Shown piece after piece: positions 34,833 through 43,515 of a DNA stretch of 64,000 nucleotides; the stretch's first letter is position 1; the number at the start of each line of letters is the position of its first letter. The stretch is from Acidobacteriota bacterium (GTDB lineage Bacteria; Acidobacteriota; Blastocatellia; Chloracidobacteriales; Chloracidobacteriaceae): NCBI GenBank assembly GCA_016208495.1, contig JACQXX010000070.1, positions 186,001 through 250,000 on the forward strand, given 5' to 3'. The position numbers and the translations under genes were made by a program. Under the pieces are notes generated by a model. That model worked only from the letters and a program-made list of their open reading frames with translations, was not told the DNA's origin and searched no databases.

Positions 34833-35585
34833 ATGACATTGGTTTTGGCAAAGCTCGGAATTTGGATGATGCAGGTAACCCCCGTGCTGGCTTTCTTTCA
34901 GGAAGCCGCCCCAGAAGACTTTTCAATGCTGGGAATGATCAAAAAGATGGGGTTCGTCGCCCTGTCCGTAGCCATCATTCTCGCCTTGATGTCAATTTAC
35001 TCAATCGCCATCATGGTGGAACGCTTCTTGACCTACAACGCGGCCAAGAAACAGTCCCGCGAATTTGCACCCAAGGTTGCGCAAGCCCTGAAGGACGACC
35101 GCATCGAAGAAGCGATCAACATTTCAGACCGCCACAAAAAGAGCCACCTCGCCATTGTGGTCAATGCCGGTTTGCAAGAGTTCCGGGCTCACCAAATGGA
35201 TTCACAGATTTCAGGTGAAGTGGTTGAAGCCTCGAAACGTGCCTTGCAGCGCGCCACAGCCGTGAAGATGGCTGAATTCAAGCGCGGCCTGTCGGGTCTG
35301 GCTACCATCGGTTCCACCGCCCCCTTCGTGGGGTTGTTTGGAACAGTGGTCGGGATCATCAACGCTTTCCAGGAAATGAACAAGCAAAAGGCGACCGGTA
35401 TCGGTGCTGTGGCTGGTGGTATTTCCGAAGCTTTGATCGAAACCGCATTTGGTCTCGTGGTGGCTATCCCCGCAGTGTGGATGTTCAACTACTTTACCGG
35501 TAAGGTTGAAGCTTTCCAGGTTGAAATGGAAAACTCATCCTCAGAACTGATTGACTACTTCTTGAAACGTCGAGGAGCGAAGTAA
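34833..35585 (+). CDS. exbB: ExbB/TolQ/MotA-family proton channel protein
   Basis: A 250-residue inner-membrane protein with three helices: one near the N-terminus (about 35-60, FVALSVAIILALMSIYSIAIM) and two in the conserved C-terminal block GLSGLATIGSTAPFVGLFGTVVGIINAF and EALIETAFGLVVAIPAVWMF. These are the ExbB/TolQ signatures, including the polar residues of the ion path (Thr in STAPFVG and Glu/Thr in ALIETAFG). ATG 34833 is selected with GGAGGGAGACAACAGTC upstream; an in-frame TTG at 34809 overlaps that site. It forms the motor with the three ExbD-like proteins downstream. Confidence 0.93.
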   Translation: MTLVLAKLGIWMMQVTPVLAFFQEAAPEDFSMLGMIKKMGFVALSVAIILALMSIYSIAIMVERFLTYNAAKKQSREFAPKVAQALKDDRIEEAINISDRHKKSHLAIVVNAGLQEFRAHQMDSQISGEVVEASKRALQRATAVKMAEFKRGLSGLATIGSTAPFVGLFGTVVGIINAFQEMNKQKATGIGAVAGGISEALIETAFGLVVAIPAVWMFNYFTGKVEAFQVEMENSSSELIDYFLKRRGAK

Positions 35586-35588
35586 GCT

Positions 35589-36017
35589 ATGGGAATGTCA
35601 ACTGGTGGTAGCAGCAGCTACAACTCAGAAATCAACGTGACTCCCTTGGTTGACGTGATGCTGGTCTTGCTGATCATTTTTATGGTGATCACCCCGCTCT
35701 TGTCGGAAGGTGTCAAAGTGAGCCTCCCCGAATCCGAATATGGGAAGGAAGATGAGGATATCACCAAAGATGACTCGGTGGTGGTTTCCGTGGCAGGGGT
35801 TGGCATTGTCTACCTGGGCAAGGAGCCCATCAGTAAAGACAGCCTGGGCGAGAAGTTAAAGGAAAAAATGGCCAAGGCGGCCCGTGATCGCACGTCGCAG
35901 GTGGTCTATGTCCGTGCTGAAAAAACAGTTCCCGTTGGGGAAGTGTATGACGTCATCAAGGCGGCTCAGGACGCAAACGTTCCAAACCTTGGGTTAGTCA
36001 CTGAAAAGAAAAAATAA
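35589..36017 (+). CDS. exbD: ExbD/TolR-family protein, copy 1
   Basis: A 142-residue protein with the ExbD layout: short cytoplasmic tail, one helix with the essential Asp (NVTPLVDVMLVLLIIFMVI), and a periplasmic domain. It follows exbB by three bases, so translation is coupled. It keeps the classical ExbD features VVYVRAEKTVPVGEVYDVIKAA. The highly acidic stretch GKEDEDITKDD after the helix distinguishes it from copies 2 and 3. Confidence 0.93.
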   Translation: MGMSTGGSSSYNSEINVTPLVDVMLVLLIIFMVITPLLSEGVKVSLPESEYGKEDEDITKDDSVVVSVAGVGIVYLGKEPISKDSLGEKLKEKMAKAARDRTSQVVYVRAEKTVPVGEVYDVIKAAQDANVPNLGLVTEKKK

Positions 36018-36071
36018 GCCCTCGTGCTTATCAACCGTGAGAAAAACCACAGATTTGGAGAAGTTTTTGAC

Positions 36072-36102
36072 GGAAGCAACCGACGTTCTGTCGGTTGCTT
36101 CC
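36072..36102 (+). other. Perfect 13-bp hairpin between exbD copies 1 and 2
   Basis: GGAAGCAACCGAC (36072-36084), loop GTTCT, GTCGGTTGCTTCC (36090-36102). The stem is perfect and GC-rich, but it is not followed by a U-run, so attenuation or mRNA protection is more likely than simple termination. It separates the exbB-exbD pair from the duplicated exbD genes. Confidence 0.7.
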
Positions 36103-36173
36103 ACACTGTTCTTGGGATGACCCGGCTTGGGATGACACCTCATGTCAGCACCAAAGGAAGGGAACCGGAACCT

Positions 36174-36620
36174 ATGGGAATGTCAGCATTCGGAAGTAGC
36201 AGTCAGACCAAACCTGACATGAACGTGACCCCGCTCATTGATGTGCTGCTGGTGTTAATCATCATTTTTATGGTGGTCAAGCACAGCGATCCTCAGAAGT
36301 TGGATAGCGACGTGCCGGAAAAAACATCGGAACAAGTCTATGTACTGAGCCACTTCCGTTTGTTTTTTGTTGAGTGCGATGAAAACGGGAAAAACATCAA
36401 ACTCAACAGGATTCCAATGGCCACATCTGAGGAACTTCGGAACCGGCTCAGCACCGAACTGAAAGGGCGATTGCCCGATGATCGAAACACCTTTATCAGT
36501 GCGCCGCGCAATACCAAATATGAGTATGTGGCCAATCTGGTTGACGTCGTTCGTGGCGCGGAACCTGATCCACAGAACAAAACCGTCCGGGTGGGGCTCG
36601 ATCACGAAAACAGAAAATAG
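36174..36620 (+). CDS. exbD: ExbD/TolR-family protein, copy 2
   Basis: A 148-residue ExbD-type protein: one helix with VTPLIDVLLVLIIIFMVV and a periplasmic domain with LFFVECDENGKNIKLNRIPM and ISAPRNTKYEYVANLVDVVR. The ATG at 36174 follows AAGGAAGGGAACCGGAACCT; the frame extends upstream to 36024 through the hairpin, which is unlikely to be translated. By direct alignment 119 of 148 residues are identical to copy 3, differing mostly at the N-terminus and one loop. Multiple ExbD-type subunits may give the motor alternative partners. Confidence 0.9.
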   Translation: MGMSAFGSSSQTKPDMNVTPLIDVLLVLIIIFMVVKHSDPQKLDSDVPEKTSEQVYVLSHFRLFFVECDENGKNIKLNRIPMATSEELRNRLSTELKGRLPDDRNTFISAPRNTKYEYVANLVDVVRGAEPDPQNKTVRVGLDHENRK

Positions 36621-36649
36621 CGGTGAAGTGTTAAGGAGACAGAAACATT

Positions 36650-37096
36650 ATGGCAATGTCATCAACCGAGGGCGGCAGCAATGCCAAACCAAACATTAAC
36701 GTGACTCCATTGATTGACGTCCTGCTGGTGTTGATCATCATCTTCATGGTGGTTAAGCACAGCGATCCACATAAGCTCGACAGCGACGTTCCGGAAAAAA
36801 CACCGGAGACTTTACAGGCACAGCCAAATAACCGGTTGTTCTTTGTTGAGTGTGATGAAAACGGGAAAAACATCAAACTCAACACGCTGCCGATGGCCAC
36901 CACCGAGGAACTTGGCAACCGACTCAAGTCGGAAATGAAGGGCCGCTTACCGGATGACCGGAACGTGTTTATCAGTGCGCCACGCAACACCAAGTATGAA
37001 TATGTGGCCAATCTGGTTGACGTCGTTCGTGGGGCGGAACCTGATCCACAGAACAAAACCGTCCGGGTGGGGCTCGATCACGAAAACAAAAAATAG
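36650..37096 (+). CDS. exbD: ExbD/TolR-family protein, copy 3
   Basis: A 148-residue tandem duplicate of copy 2, 29 bases downstream of it, with AAGGAGACAGAAACATT ahead of the ATG. The helix and periplasmic domain are the same, but residues about 52-60 (TLQAQPNN region against the VYVLSHF region) differ completely. The 3' end of both genes is almost identical at DNA level over about 60 bases, pointing to recent duplication or gene conversion. Confidence 0.9.
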   Translation: MAMSSTEGGSNAKPNINVTPLIDVLLVLIIIFMVVKHSDPHKLDSDVPEKTPETLQAQPNNRLFFVECDENGKNIKLNTLPMATTEELGNRLKSEMKGRLPDDRNVFISAPRNTKYEYVANLVDVVRGAEPDPQNKTVRVGLDHENKK

Positions 37097-37197
37097 CCGA
37101 TCCCTGTTCTTTCCTGAGCCTGCTTCAATGGATCTTCCAACAGGCCAAGCGATCCTCTAAATAGCTTCGGAACTACTCTTCGTCAGGTGTAAAAATT

Positions 37198-38076
37198 ATG
37201 AACCGAACTGAAGTCATCTCACCGTGCCAGCGACGGTCAATGGCCCGACGCATTCTGTTGAGTCTTAGTCTTTGTTTCTTCGTGACCAATTTCACGGGTT
37301 GTTTTTTATACCAGAACTTGCGTGCCAAAGATGACCTGAACAACGGTGTGCGGTTTTTCAACGCCAGTTTGTATCAGGAAGCGGCTGATAATTTCAAATC
37401 AGCCTACACACGTAATCCAGAATTGGTGCAAGCCAAGCTTTTTTATGCCACGTCGCTGTTTAAAATGGCGACCAACGCAACCGACGAAGCTGCCAAAAAG
37501 AAAAACATTGATGAGGTTCTCCGGTTTTCAAAGAGTCTGTTGGAAGGCGGTGACGCTGGAAAGCTGAATGAAGACCAGAAGAAAATCATCCACCAGGCCA
37601 TCATTAGTGCTTATGGACTTTTGAAAGATGACAAAAGTCAGCGGGATTGGTGGGAAAAGAAAAGCAAATTGCCTGCTTTAACCGCCACGGAAAAATCTGA
37701 GTGCTATTTCCAAATGGCCAAGATTGATCTGGAGCAAATGTCAGATCTGGTTGATAAATATAAAAACAAACCCACCCCCGAAGAGCCATTTCCGGCGGTC
37801 CTGTATAAAACACTGGATCAGTGGGAGCCAAAAGATAAAGATGAATTTAATCGTCTGGCTTTGCAGGGATTAAAGTTTGCAAATCAATCAATCTCAGCGG
37901 ATGCGGAAAATGAATATGGTTTCCGAACCAAGGCCGCGATTCTGGATCGCCAGATTGCCCTGGAAACCGATAAAGACAAGAAAGCCGAAATGGAGCGCGA
38001 GCGCAACAGCACCCGCGACAAAGCTGAAGAAATCAATCGCCGTCGAGCCGCTGAATCAGCCGGACAGGCTGGCTAA
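37198..38076 (+). CDS. Lipoprotein with TPR-like helices
   Basis: A 292-residue predicted outer-membrane lipoprotein. A signal segment (RRILLSLSLCFFVTNF) ends in a lipobox FTGC. The rest is helical: RFFNASLYQEAADNFKSAYTR is a typical TPR helix pair, and further pairs follow with less regular spacing up to a Lys/Glu/Arg coiled coil at the C-terminus (about 255-285). The start may be ATG 37198 or 37240 (MARRILL), the latter giving a more normal signal peptide. It ends the tonB-exb operon, before a good terminator, and may be an envelope scaffold for that system, similar in position to Pal/YbgF-type genes in Tol operons; this is inference. Confidence 0.8.
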   Translation: MNRTEVISPCQRRSMARRILLSLSLCFFVTNFTGCFLYQNLRAKDDLNNGVRFFNASLYQEAADNFKSAYTRNPELVQAKLFYATSLFKMATNATDEAAKKKNIDEVLRFSKSLLEGGDAGKLNEDQKKIIHQAIISAYGLLKDDKSQRDWWEKKSKLPALTATEKSECYFQMAKIDLEQMSDLVDKYKNKPTPEEPFPAVLYKTLDQWEPKDKDEFNRLALQGLKFANQSISADAENEYGFRTKAAILDRQIALETDKDKKAEMERERNSTRDKAEEINRRRAAESAGQAG

Positions 38077-38117
38077 CCAGTCATTCACGGTCAGACCTAA
38101 ACCAGTTGAACCCAAAC

Positions 38118-38146
38118 GAGCAGGTACTTTGTGCCTGCTCATTTTT
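38118..38146 (+). terminator. Intrinsic terminator after the tonB-exb operon
   Basis: GAGCAGGTAC (38118-38127), loop TTT, GTGCCTGCTC (38131-38140) form a 10-bp stem with one G-U pair, followed by ATTTTTG. Confidence 0.88.
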
Positions 38147-38189
38147 GTATTTGGGAACTTATACCGGTTTGTCGTCAGTCATTAGTCTT

Positions 38190-38293
38190 ATACCATTTTG
38201 GAATGATCCTATTGTATTAGCAAAAGGTTAAGTTGTTGATAAGATGGTATTTCCCTCAGCCCTTAGCCCGATACCCTCAGCCCAAAATGGTAT
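38190..38293. repeat. Inverted repeat with ATACCATTTTGG ends
   Basis: ATACCATTTTGG (38190-38201) and its perfect inverse (38282-38293) flank an 80-base segment that includes two CTCAGCCC units. This looks like a small palindromic repeat of the same general class as others in the window. The rest of the 347-base gap (38077-38423) holds a terminator and the relA promoter. Confidence 0.75.
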
Positions 38294-38357
38294 TAGTTCG
38301 CAGGAAGATGTGGACCGGAAAGAACTTGTGCCCCAAAATTTCACACCTGATTGATTT

Positions 38358-38366
38358 TGCTATAAT
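38358..38366 (+). promoter_or_regulatory. Extended -10 promoter of the relA/spoT gene
   Basis: TGC followed by a consensus TATAAT (38361-38366) forms an extended -10 element. No good -35 hexamer is seen at 17 bases, which is usual for this class. It lies 58 bases before the start codon. Confidence 0.55.
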
Positions 38367-38423
38367 GAAATGAGTGTTTTGACTTTGAGGTTGCCGCACA
38401 GGGAAGCAGGAGAGTAACCACAC

Positions 38424-40631
38424 ATGATTCGGATTGAAGATATTCTGGACAAAATTGAACGCTATAACCCGACGGCTGATCTGGATCTCCTGCGCCGGGC
38501 CTATTTGTTATCGGCCAGAATGCACAAAGGCCAGGTTCGAAAATCAGGTGAGCCGTATCTCACTCACCCGATGGAGGTCGCCAATATTCTGGCTGACCTG
38601 AAGCTGGATGTCGTGTCAATCTCAACTGGATTGCTCCACGATGTCGTTGAAGATACACACGTTACCGTCGAAGAAATCGAACAACAATTTGGAAAGGAAA
38701 TTGCTGAACTGGTGGATGGGCTCACCAAAATTGCGCATATTGAAAATGCTTCCCGCGAAGAGCGGCAAGCTGAAACCATGCGCAAAATGTTACTGGCAAT
38801 GGTCAGTGACATTCGGGTGATGCTGGTTAAACTGGCCGACCGGCTGCATAACATGCGGACCATGGAGTGCATGGCCCCAGAAAAAAGGGCGGCCAAAGCT
38901 CAGGAAACGCTGGACGTGTATGCTCCGATTGCCCACCGGTTGGGAATGGGAAAGATCCGTGGCGAGCTTGAAGACCTGAGTTTCCAGTATTTGTACCCGG
39001 ATGATTTTCTTCAGTTAAAAGCCATTGTTGAAAAACGCCGTGAAACGCTGGAACCCTATCTGGACGAAGTCAAAAAAGAGATCAACCGTCAGATGACACT
39101 TCATGGGATTCGAGTCGTTGATATTCAGGGACGAATCAAGCGGCTGTACAGCCTGTTTTTAAAGTTAAAGCGCCAGCGAATTCCAATTGACCAGGTCTAT
39201 GACTTAATGGCGGTCCGGGTGATTACCGAGACCTTACCAGATTGTTATGCAGCGCTTGGGGTCATTCACAACACCTGGAAACCGGTTCCTGGCCGGTTTA
39301 AGGATTGGATTGCCATGCCACGAAATAATATGTACCAGTCGCTGCATACCTCCGTGGTGGGTGAAAAAGGACAGGCGTTTGAAATACAAATCCGAACCGC
39401 CGACATGCACAAAGTTGCCGAGGAAGGCATTGCGGCCCACTGGAAATATAAAGAAGGAAAGGTGAGCGCTTCCCAAAAGGACGATGAGATGTACCTGTGG
39501 CTCAAACGACTGGTTGAGTGGCAACAGGAAGTCTCAGATTCCAGGGAATTTATGGATGACCTCAAGGTCAATCTGTATCCCAATGACGTGTATGCCTTTA
39601 CTCCAAAGGGGAAAGTACTTGAACTCCCCCGTGGTGCAACTCCGATTGATTTCGCCTATTCGATCCATAGCGACGTGGGGCAAACCTGTGCTGGGGCCCG
39701 AGTCAATGGCCATATCGTCAAACTGTCCTACCAGATTAAGAATGGGGATGTGGTTGAAATCTTAACCTCCCCCAATGCCCGCCCGTCCCGTGACTGGTTA
39801 AAGATGGTGAAGACCGGGCGTGCACGAACTCGGGTCCGCAAATACCTGGCCGAAAGTGAACGAATTCGGGCCTTGGAAATTGGCCGGAAAATGCTTGATC
39901 GTGAAGCCGAGCGGTTCAAGCTCAATGTGAAAAAAGAGGTCACTGAAATTGAATTGCAGCGAATTGCGCCAGACTATGGCCTGCAGCGAGCTGATGACAT
40001 TATTTCAGCAATTGGGTACGGCAAGCTGGAAGCACGTAGCGTTTTATCGAAACTGGTTTCACCTCAACGGCTGGCCGAAGTCGAGGATGCTTCAAAAGAT
40101 CCGACAGGTTTGAAACAAGTTGGAAAATTCATCAAACGAGTCCTTCGATTGGGCACGGACCGGATTCAAGTCCGGGGCGTGGATGATGTCATGGTGTTTC
40201 GATCCAAATGCTGCAATCCAATCCGAGGCGAGAAAATCATTGGGTATATTACTCGGGGGAAAGGGGTTGCAGTGCATCAGGTCCAGTGCCCCAACGCCCA
40301 GGCGCTGATGATTAATCGGGAACGCATCATTGATGTCGAGTGGGTAACAGACGATTCGATGTCGGCCTCGTATGCGGTCAGCTTTACCGTTGTGACTGAA
40401 AACCGTCAGGGGATGCTCGCTGATTTAACGGCGGCAATTTCAAATATTAAAACTGATATCCGGGACGCCCGGGCCTCGGTTTCAGACGATGGACGGGGAC
40501 GCATCAACATTACGGCTGAAATTTATGATGTAAAACACCTTGAGCGTGTGATGCGTGCCGTTCGAACCGTCCCCGGAGTGGTGGATGTTGAGCGTCGGTT
40601 TGAGGCTGGAAGCGGCAACCAGACAGGGTGA
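38424..40631 (+). CDS. relA: Bifunctional (p)ppGpp synthetase/hydrolase (Rel/Spo family)
   Basis: A 735-residue long RSH protein. HD hydrolase domain with GLLHDVVEDT and KLADRLHNMRTM (Mn-binding His/Asp), synthetase domain with VYDLMAVRVI, GRFKDWIAMPRNNMYQSLHT and EIQIRT, then TGS (VYAFTPKGKVLELPRGATPIDFAY-type motif), helical and zinc-finger-like segments (SKCCNPIRGEKIIGYITRGKG with the CC pair), and a C-terminal ACT domain. Both catalytic sites keep their key residues, so it should make and degrade (p)ppGpp. It is the only stringent-response gene in the window. AGGAGAG lies about 11 bases before the ATG. Confidence 0.95.
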   Translation: MIRIEDILDKIERYNPTADLDLLRRAYLLSARMHKGQVRKSGEPYLTHPMEVANILADLKLDVVSISTGLLHDVVEDTHVTVEEIEQQFGKEIAELVDGLTKIAHIENASREERQAETMRKMLLAMVSDIRVMLVKLADRLHNMRTMECMAPEKRAAKAQETLDVYAPIAHRLGMGKIRGELEDLSFQYLYPDDFLQLKAIVEKRRETLEPYLDEVKKEINRQMTLHGIRVVDIQGRIKRLYSLFLKLKRQRIPIDQVYDLMAVRVITETLPDCYAALGVIHNTWKPVPGRFKDWIAMPRNNMYQSLHTSVVGEKGQAFEIQIRTADMHKVAEEGIAAHWKYKEGKVSASQKDDEMYLWLKRLVEWQQEVSDSREFMDDLKVNLYPNDVYAFTPKGKVLELPRGATPIDFAYSIHSDVGQTCAGARVNGHIVKLSYQIKNGDVVEILTSPNARPSRDWLKMVKTGRARTRVRKYLAESERIRALEIGRKMLDREAERFKLNVKKEVTEIELQRIAPDYGLQRADDIISAIGYGKLEARSVLSKLVSPQRLAEVEDASKDPTGLKQVGKFIKRVLRLGTDRIQVRGVDDVMVFRSKCCNPIRGEKIIGYITRGKGVAVHQVQCPNAQALMINRERIIDVEWVTDDSMSASYAVSFTVVTENRQGMLADLTAAISNIKTDIRDARASVSDDGRGRINITAEIYDVKHLERVMRAVRTVPGVVDVERRFEAGSGNQTG

Positions 40632-40636
40632 CGAGG

Positions 40637-40880
40637 TATAAGCGCCAGGGGAAGAAAATGTGAGCCTGTTTGAGACACGGAGCTGGGGAGACAAGGAGAC
40701 AAGGAGACAAGGGGACAAGGAGAAAAAATATTCTCCCGCTCCCAACGTCGGGAGGAGGATCTCCTTGTCTCCTTGTCTCCTTGTCCAGATCGGGCTCTGT
40801 TCCTTATCCTGTCACTCAGTCACTTTGTCACCGTGTCACCCAGTCACCTGGTCACCTTATCACCTTGCCACCTTCTCACT
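40637..40880. repeat. GGAGACAA / GTCACC octamer arrays
   Basis: Starts with TATAAGCGCCAGG, the end motif shared with the 49.6 kb element. Array of GGAGACAA at about 40684-40725, centre beginning AGAAAAAATATTCTCCCGCT, inverted CTCCTTGT units at 40761-40787, and then a second family of GTCACC-type octamers (40812-40875) that runs up to the ATG of the GH13 gene. Confidence 0.88.
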
Positions 40881-40882
40881 CT

Positions 40883-42307
40883 ATGCTGTTATATGAACTC
40901 AATGCCCGCCTGAATGGGGGGACTTTCGAGAAAATAACCCTCGAAGAACTTAACTACCTCAAAAAACTCCAGTTTGACGCCGTCTGGCTGATGGGAATCT
41001 GGCAAGTGAGCCCGCTCGGAATCAAACTCTCCCAACGCCACGCTTCAGATTTTTTTGGTTCTCCATATGCCATTTATGAGTACCAGCCCAATCCGGTGTT
41101 GGGTGATGTCTCAGCATTACGAGCATTGCGCGACCGGATCCATCAAGCTGGCCTGAAACTCATTGTTGATTTTGTACCCAACCATTTGGCGCTGGATACA
41201 CCATTGATTGATCATCATCCGGGCTATTTCATCCAGAGCAGTCCACGAATGCGCCAGGAATATGCCAACGATTATTACCTGCACATGTCGGGACGTCGGC
41301 TAGCTCATGGGAAAGATCCATATTTCCCAGGTTGGGAAGACACCGTCCAACTCAACTATGCCAGCACCGGTTTGCGGGCGCATATGCGTAAAGTATTGAA
41401 ATCAATTGCCACCCTGGCTGATGGGGTACGGTGTGATATGGCGATGCTGGTCCTGCGAAACCAGGTCAAGCGGCAGTGGTTTACCCGTGTTCCACAGGAA
41501 AAATTTGATGAATTGATGCCCCACGAGTTTTGGGACAAAGCCATTGCCGAGACCCAAAAAGTAACCCCTGAGTTTCTGTTTATTGCCGAAGCCTATTGGG
41601 ATACGGAAACCTACCTCAACCAGCTTGGATTTCACTACACGTATCACAAGCGGTTATATGATGTGCTGCTGAGTGAATCACCCGCCCAGGCTGTGAATCA
41701 TCACCTCCGGCATACGAACCAGGCGTTCCTCCAGCATTCAGTCCATTTTATTGAAAACCATGATGAGGATCGAGCCGCCACCCGATTTTCCCCCCAGGCT
41801 GGCCGGCGAGCGGCAGCCCTCATTGGGTTGTTACCCGGAATGGTTTTGATTCATCAGGGTCAAATGGAAGGAATGACCGAAAAACTTCCGGTACAACGGT
41901 TGTACCCCTTGCACCCACATACTGCGGACGCTGAGCTTCAAGCCTATTATCGCACTTTATTGGGGGTGGCCGCCCATCCTCTGTTTCGTAAGGGGCAATG
42001 GGCCTGGGCTGATTCAAACTGGAAGGATGGGGTGTGTTTCTGGCGTCAATATGGGGAAACACTCGGACTGGTAGTAATTCCAATTGGGCGGAAATCAATT
42101 CGGCTCCCACAATATTTGAAGGTCACACTGCCACCGACTGAGTGGGGATGCCCAACTCCAACCATTGCGCGAAGTTGGTGGCAAAACTCAAAACCCTTTG
42201 CCGTTGCGGCTGAATCCGACACTCTGGCCATCAAGCGGGCTGATGTCCGCAAAGGGTTGCACCCAATCCTGGAGGCAATTGTGATTGAGGCTGTCTCAGG
42301 AAACTAA
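40883..42307 (+). CDS. GH13 alpha-amylase-family glycosidase
   Basis: A 474-residue (beta/alpha)8-barrel enzyme acting on alpha-glucans. The four conserved regions are visible: DFVPNHLA (region I), DGVRCDMAML (region II with the nucleophile Asp after Arg-x), LFIAEAYW (region III, acid/base Glu) and FIENHDEDRAATRF (region IV, transition-state Asp). Substrate specificity is not clear; the barrel starts directly (MLLYELNARLNG), with no signal peptide. The frame extends 71 codons upstream through tandem repeats, a Pro/Arg/Ser-rich stretch unlike the family, so ATG 40883 is preferred, although no ribosome-binding site precedes it. It may overlap the methyltransferase gene by a few bases if the latter begins upstream. 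Confidence 0.85.
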   Translation: MLLYELNARLNGGTFEKITLEELNYLKKLQFDAVWLMGIWQVSPLGIKLSQRHASDFFGSPYAIYEYQPNPVLGDVSALRALRDRIHQAGLKLIVDFVPNHLALDTPLIDHHPGYFIQSSPRMRQEYANDYYLHMSGRRLAHGKDPYFPGWEDTVQLNYASTGLRAHMRKVLKSIATLADGVRCDMAMLVLRNQVKRQWFTRVPQEKFDELMPHEFWDKAIAETQKVTPEFLFIAEAYWDTETYLNQLGFHYTYHKRLYDVLLSESPAQAVNHHLRHTNQAFLQHSVHFIENHDEDRAATRFSPQAGRRAAALIGLLPGMVLIHQGQMEGMTEKLPVQRLYPLHPHTADAELQAYYRTLLGVAAHPLFRKGQWAWADSNWKDGVCFWRQYGETLGLVVIPIGRKSIRLPQYLKVTLPPTEWGCPTPTIARSWWQNSKPFAVAAESDTLAIKRADVRKGLHPILEAIVIEAVSGN

Positions 42308-42314
42308 CCGACTG

Positions 42315-43229
42315 ATGGGAAATGAGGTAGGCGTGAAAGTACCTGTCACACGCTATGACCGGTTCCAAAAAGTATTGGTGGCACTTCGCTGCCCAGGGTG
42401 CCAAAAAACTGGGTTTGAATTTGAATTTGAAGCTGAAAAACCAAATGCCAGGTCTCAGTTGACGGGGATCATCCGGTGTCTGCATTGTGTCAAAACCTAC
42501 CTCAGTGAAGAGGGGGTTGTGGATTTGCTCCCAGATGGACCAACCGGGTTGACTGTGGCTCAATGGTCGGGCCAAACCAGCACCGTTTCCTGGTTATATG
42601 AACGCATCTGGCGCAACCGAGCCCTGGGATTGATGACTGGACAGGCATTCCCTCCTGAGCGGGAATATCAAGTCCTGGCCGAATATTTGCAGGCGTCGTT
42701 GACGGCGACTTCACACCTGTTTTTGGATCTGGCCTGTGCCACCGGGTATTATGGCCGGGCTCTGGTTGATCTTTTACAAAAAAATCATCGGGCTGATGGT
42801 GTTGATGTGGTGATTGGGCTTGATATTTCGCGTCCAATGCTTAAACAAGCCCTTGATTATGCCCGTGAAAATCACACCTTGGACCACACAATTTTCATTC
42901 GAGCCGATGCCACCAGTCTTCCGTTTGCAGATGGAACTCTGGCCGGGATTGCTTGCGGCGGGTCGCTCAACGAATACCGTGATGCGTTTCGGGTGCTTGT
43001 GGAAGGGAAGCGGGTATTAGAGCGCCAAAAGGGACGATATTTCGTCATGAATCTGCTCAAACCCGAAACCATGACCGAAAGGATCATTCAATCAACTTTG
43101 ACACTTGGGAGTGGCCTGACATTTTTCACCAAATCAGAAGTGAAGGACTTGTTTTATCGGGCAGGACTTGAACTGGGCCGTCATGAAACAGTGGGACTGG
43201 TGGCTTTTTCCGAGTTAATGCGAAAATAG
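42315..43229 (+). CDS. SAM-dependent methyltransferase with N-terminal zinc ribbon
   Basis: A 304-residue class I methyltransferase. Two CxxC pairs (LRCPGCQK and IRCLHCVK, about residues 22-60) make a zinc ribbon of the kind seen before rRNA or small-molecule methyltransferases such as RlmA. The Rossmann motif I is LFLDLACATGYYGRALVDLL, followed by VVIGLDISRPMLKQAL, IRADATSLPFADGTLAGI and FYRAGLELG. The substrate is unknown. It begins seven bases after the GH13 stop. An alternative start at 42285 would overlap the GH13 gene. Confidence 0.85.
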   Translation: MGNEVGVKVPVTRYDRFQKVLVALRCPGCQKTGFEFEFEAEKPNARSQLTGIIRCLHCVKTYLSEEGVVDLLPDGPTGLTVAQWSGQTSTVSWLYERIWRNRALGLMTGQAFPPEREYQVLAEYLQASLTATSHLFLDLACATGYYGRALVDLLQKNHRADGVDVVIGLDISRPMLKQALDYARENHTLDHTIFIRADATSLPFADGTLAGIACGGSLNEYRDAFRVLVEGKRVLERQKGRYFVMNLLKPETMTERIIQSTLTLGSGLTFFTKSEVKDLFYRAGLELGRHETVGLVAFSELMRK

Positions 43230-43242
43230 CGACCCCCATTCT

Positions 43243-43473
43243 CGGGTTCAGGGTTCAGGGTTCAGGGTTCAGGGTTCAGGGTTTTCGGAAGGGATGAGGG
43301 ATGAAGGATGAGGGATGAAAAAATCACCCTGTCACTTTGTCAGTCGGTCATCTTGTCAGGGTTTAGGGTTCAGGGCAGGATCATTCAACTTGAATGGTAA
43401 CGGCTGGTTTCTCAGCACGTATCTTGAGTGGGATCAGTCAACTCATCGCCGAAACCCTGAACCCTGAACCCGA
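43243..43473. repeat. Mirrored GGGTTCA element
   Basis: Five GGGTTCA units (43244-43283), a GGGATGA cluster (43290-43318), GTCACTTT-type octamers (about 43325-43368) and an isolated unit near 43372, then inverted CCCTGAA units (43451-43473). The ends CGGGTTCAGGG and CCCTGAACCCG are inverted copies. Three repeat families are thus nested in one element. Confidence 0.88.
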
Positions 43474-43515
43474 TTTCAGTGGGATTTTATTTTCTTCTGG
43501 GTCCCTTAAACAGAA

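Noticed and set aside
40670-40882. 71-codon N-terminal extension of the GH13 enzyme
   Set aside because: It is encoded by octamer repeats and looks unlike any GH13 N-terminus.
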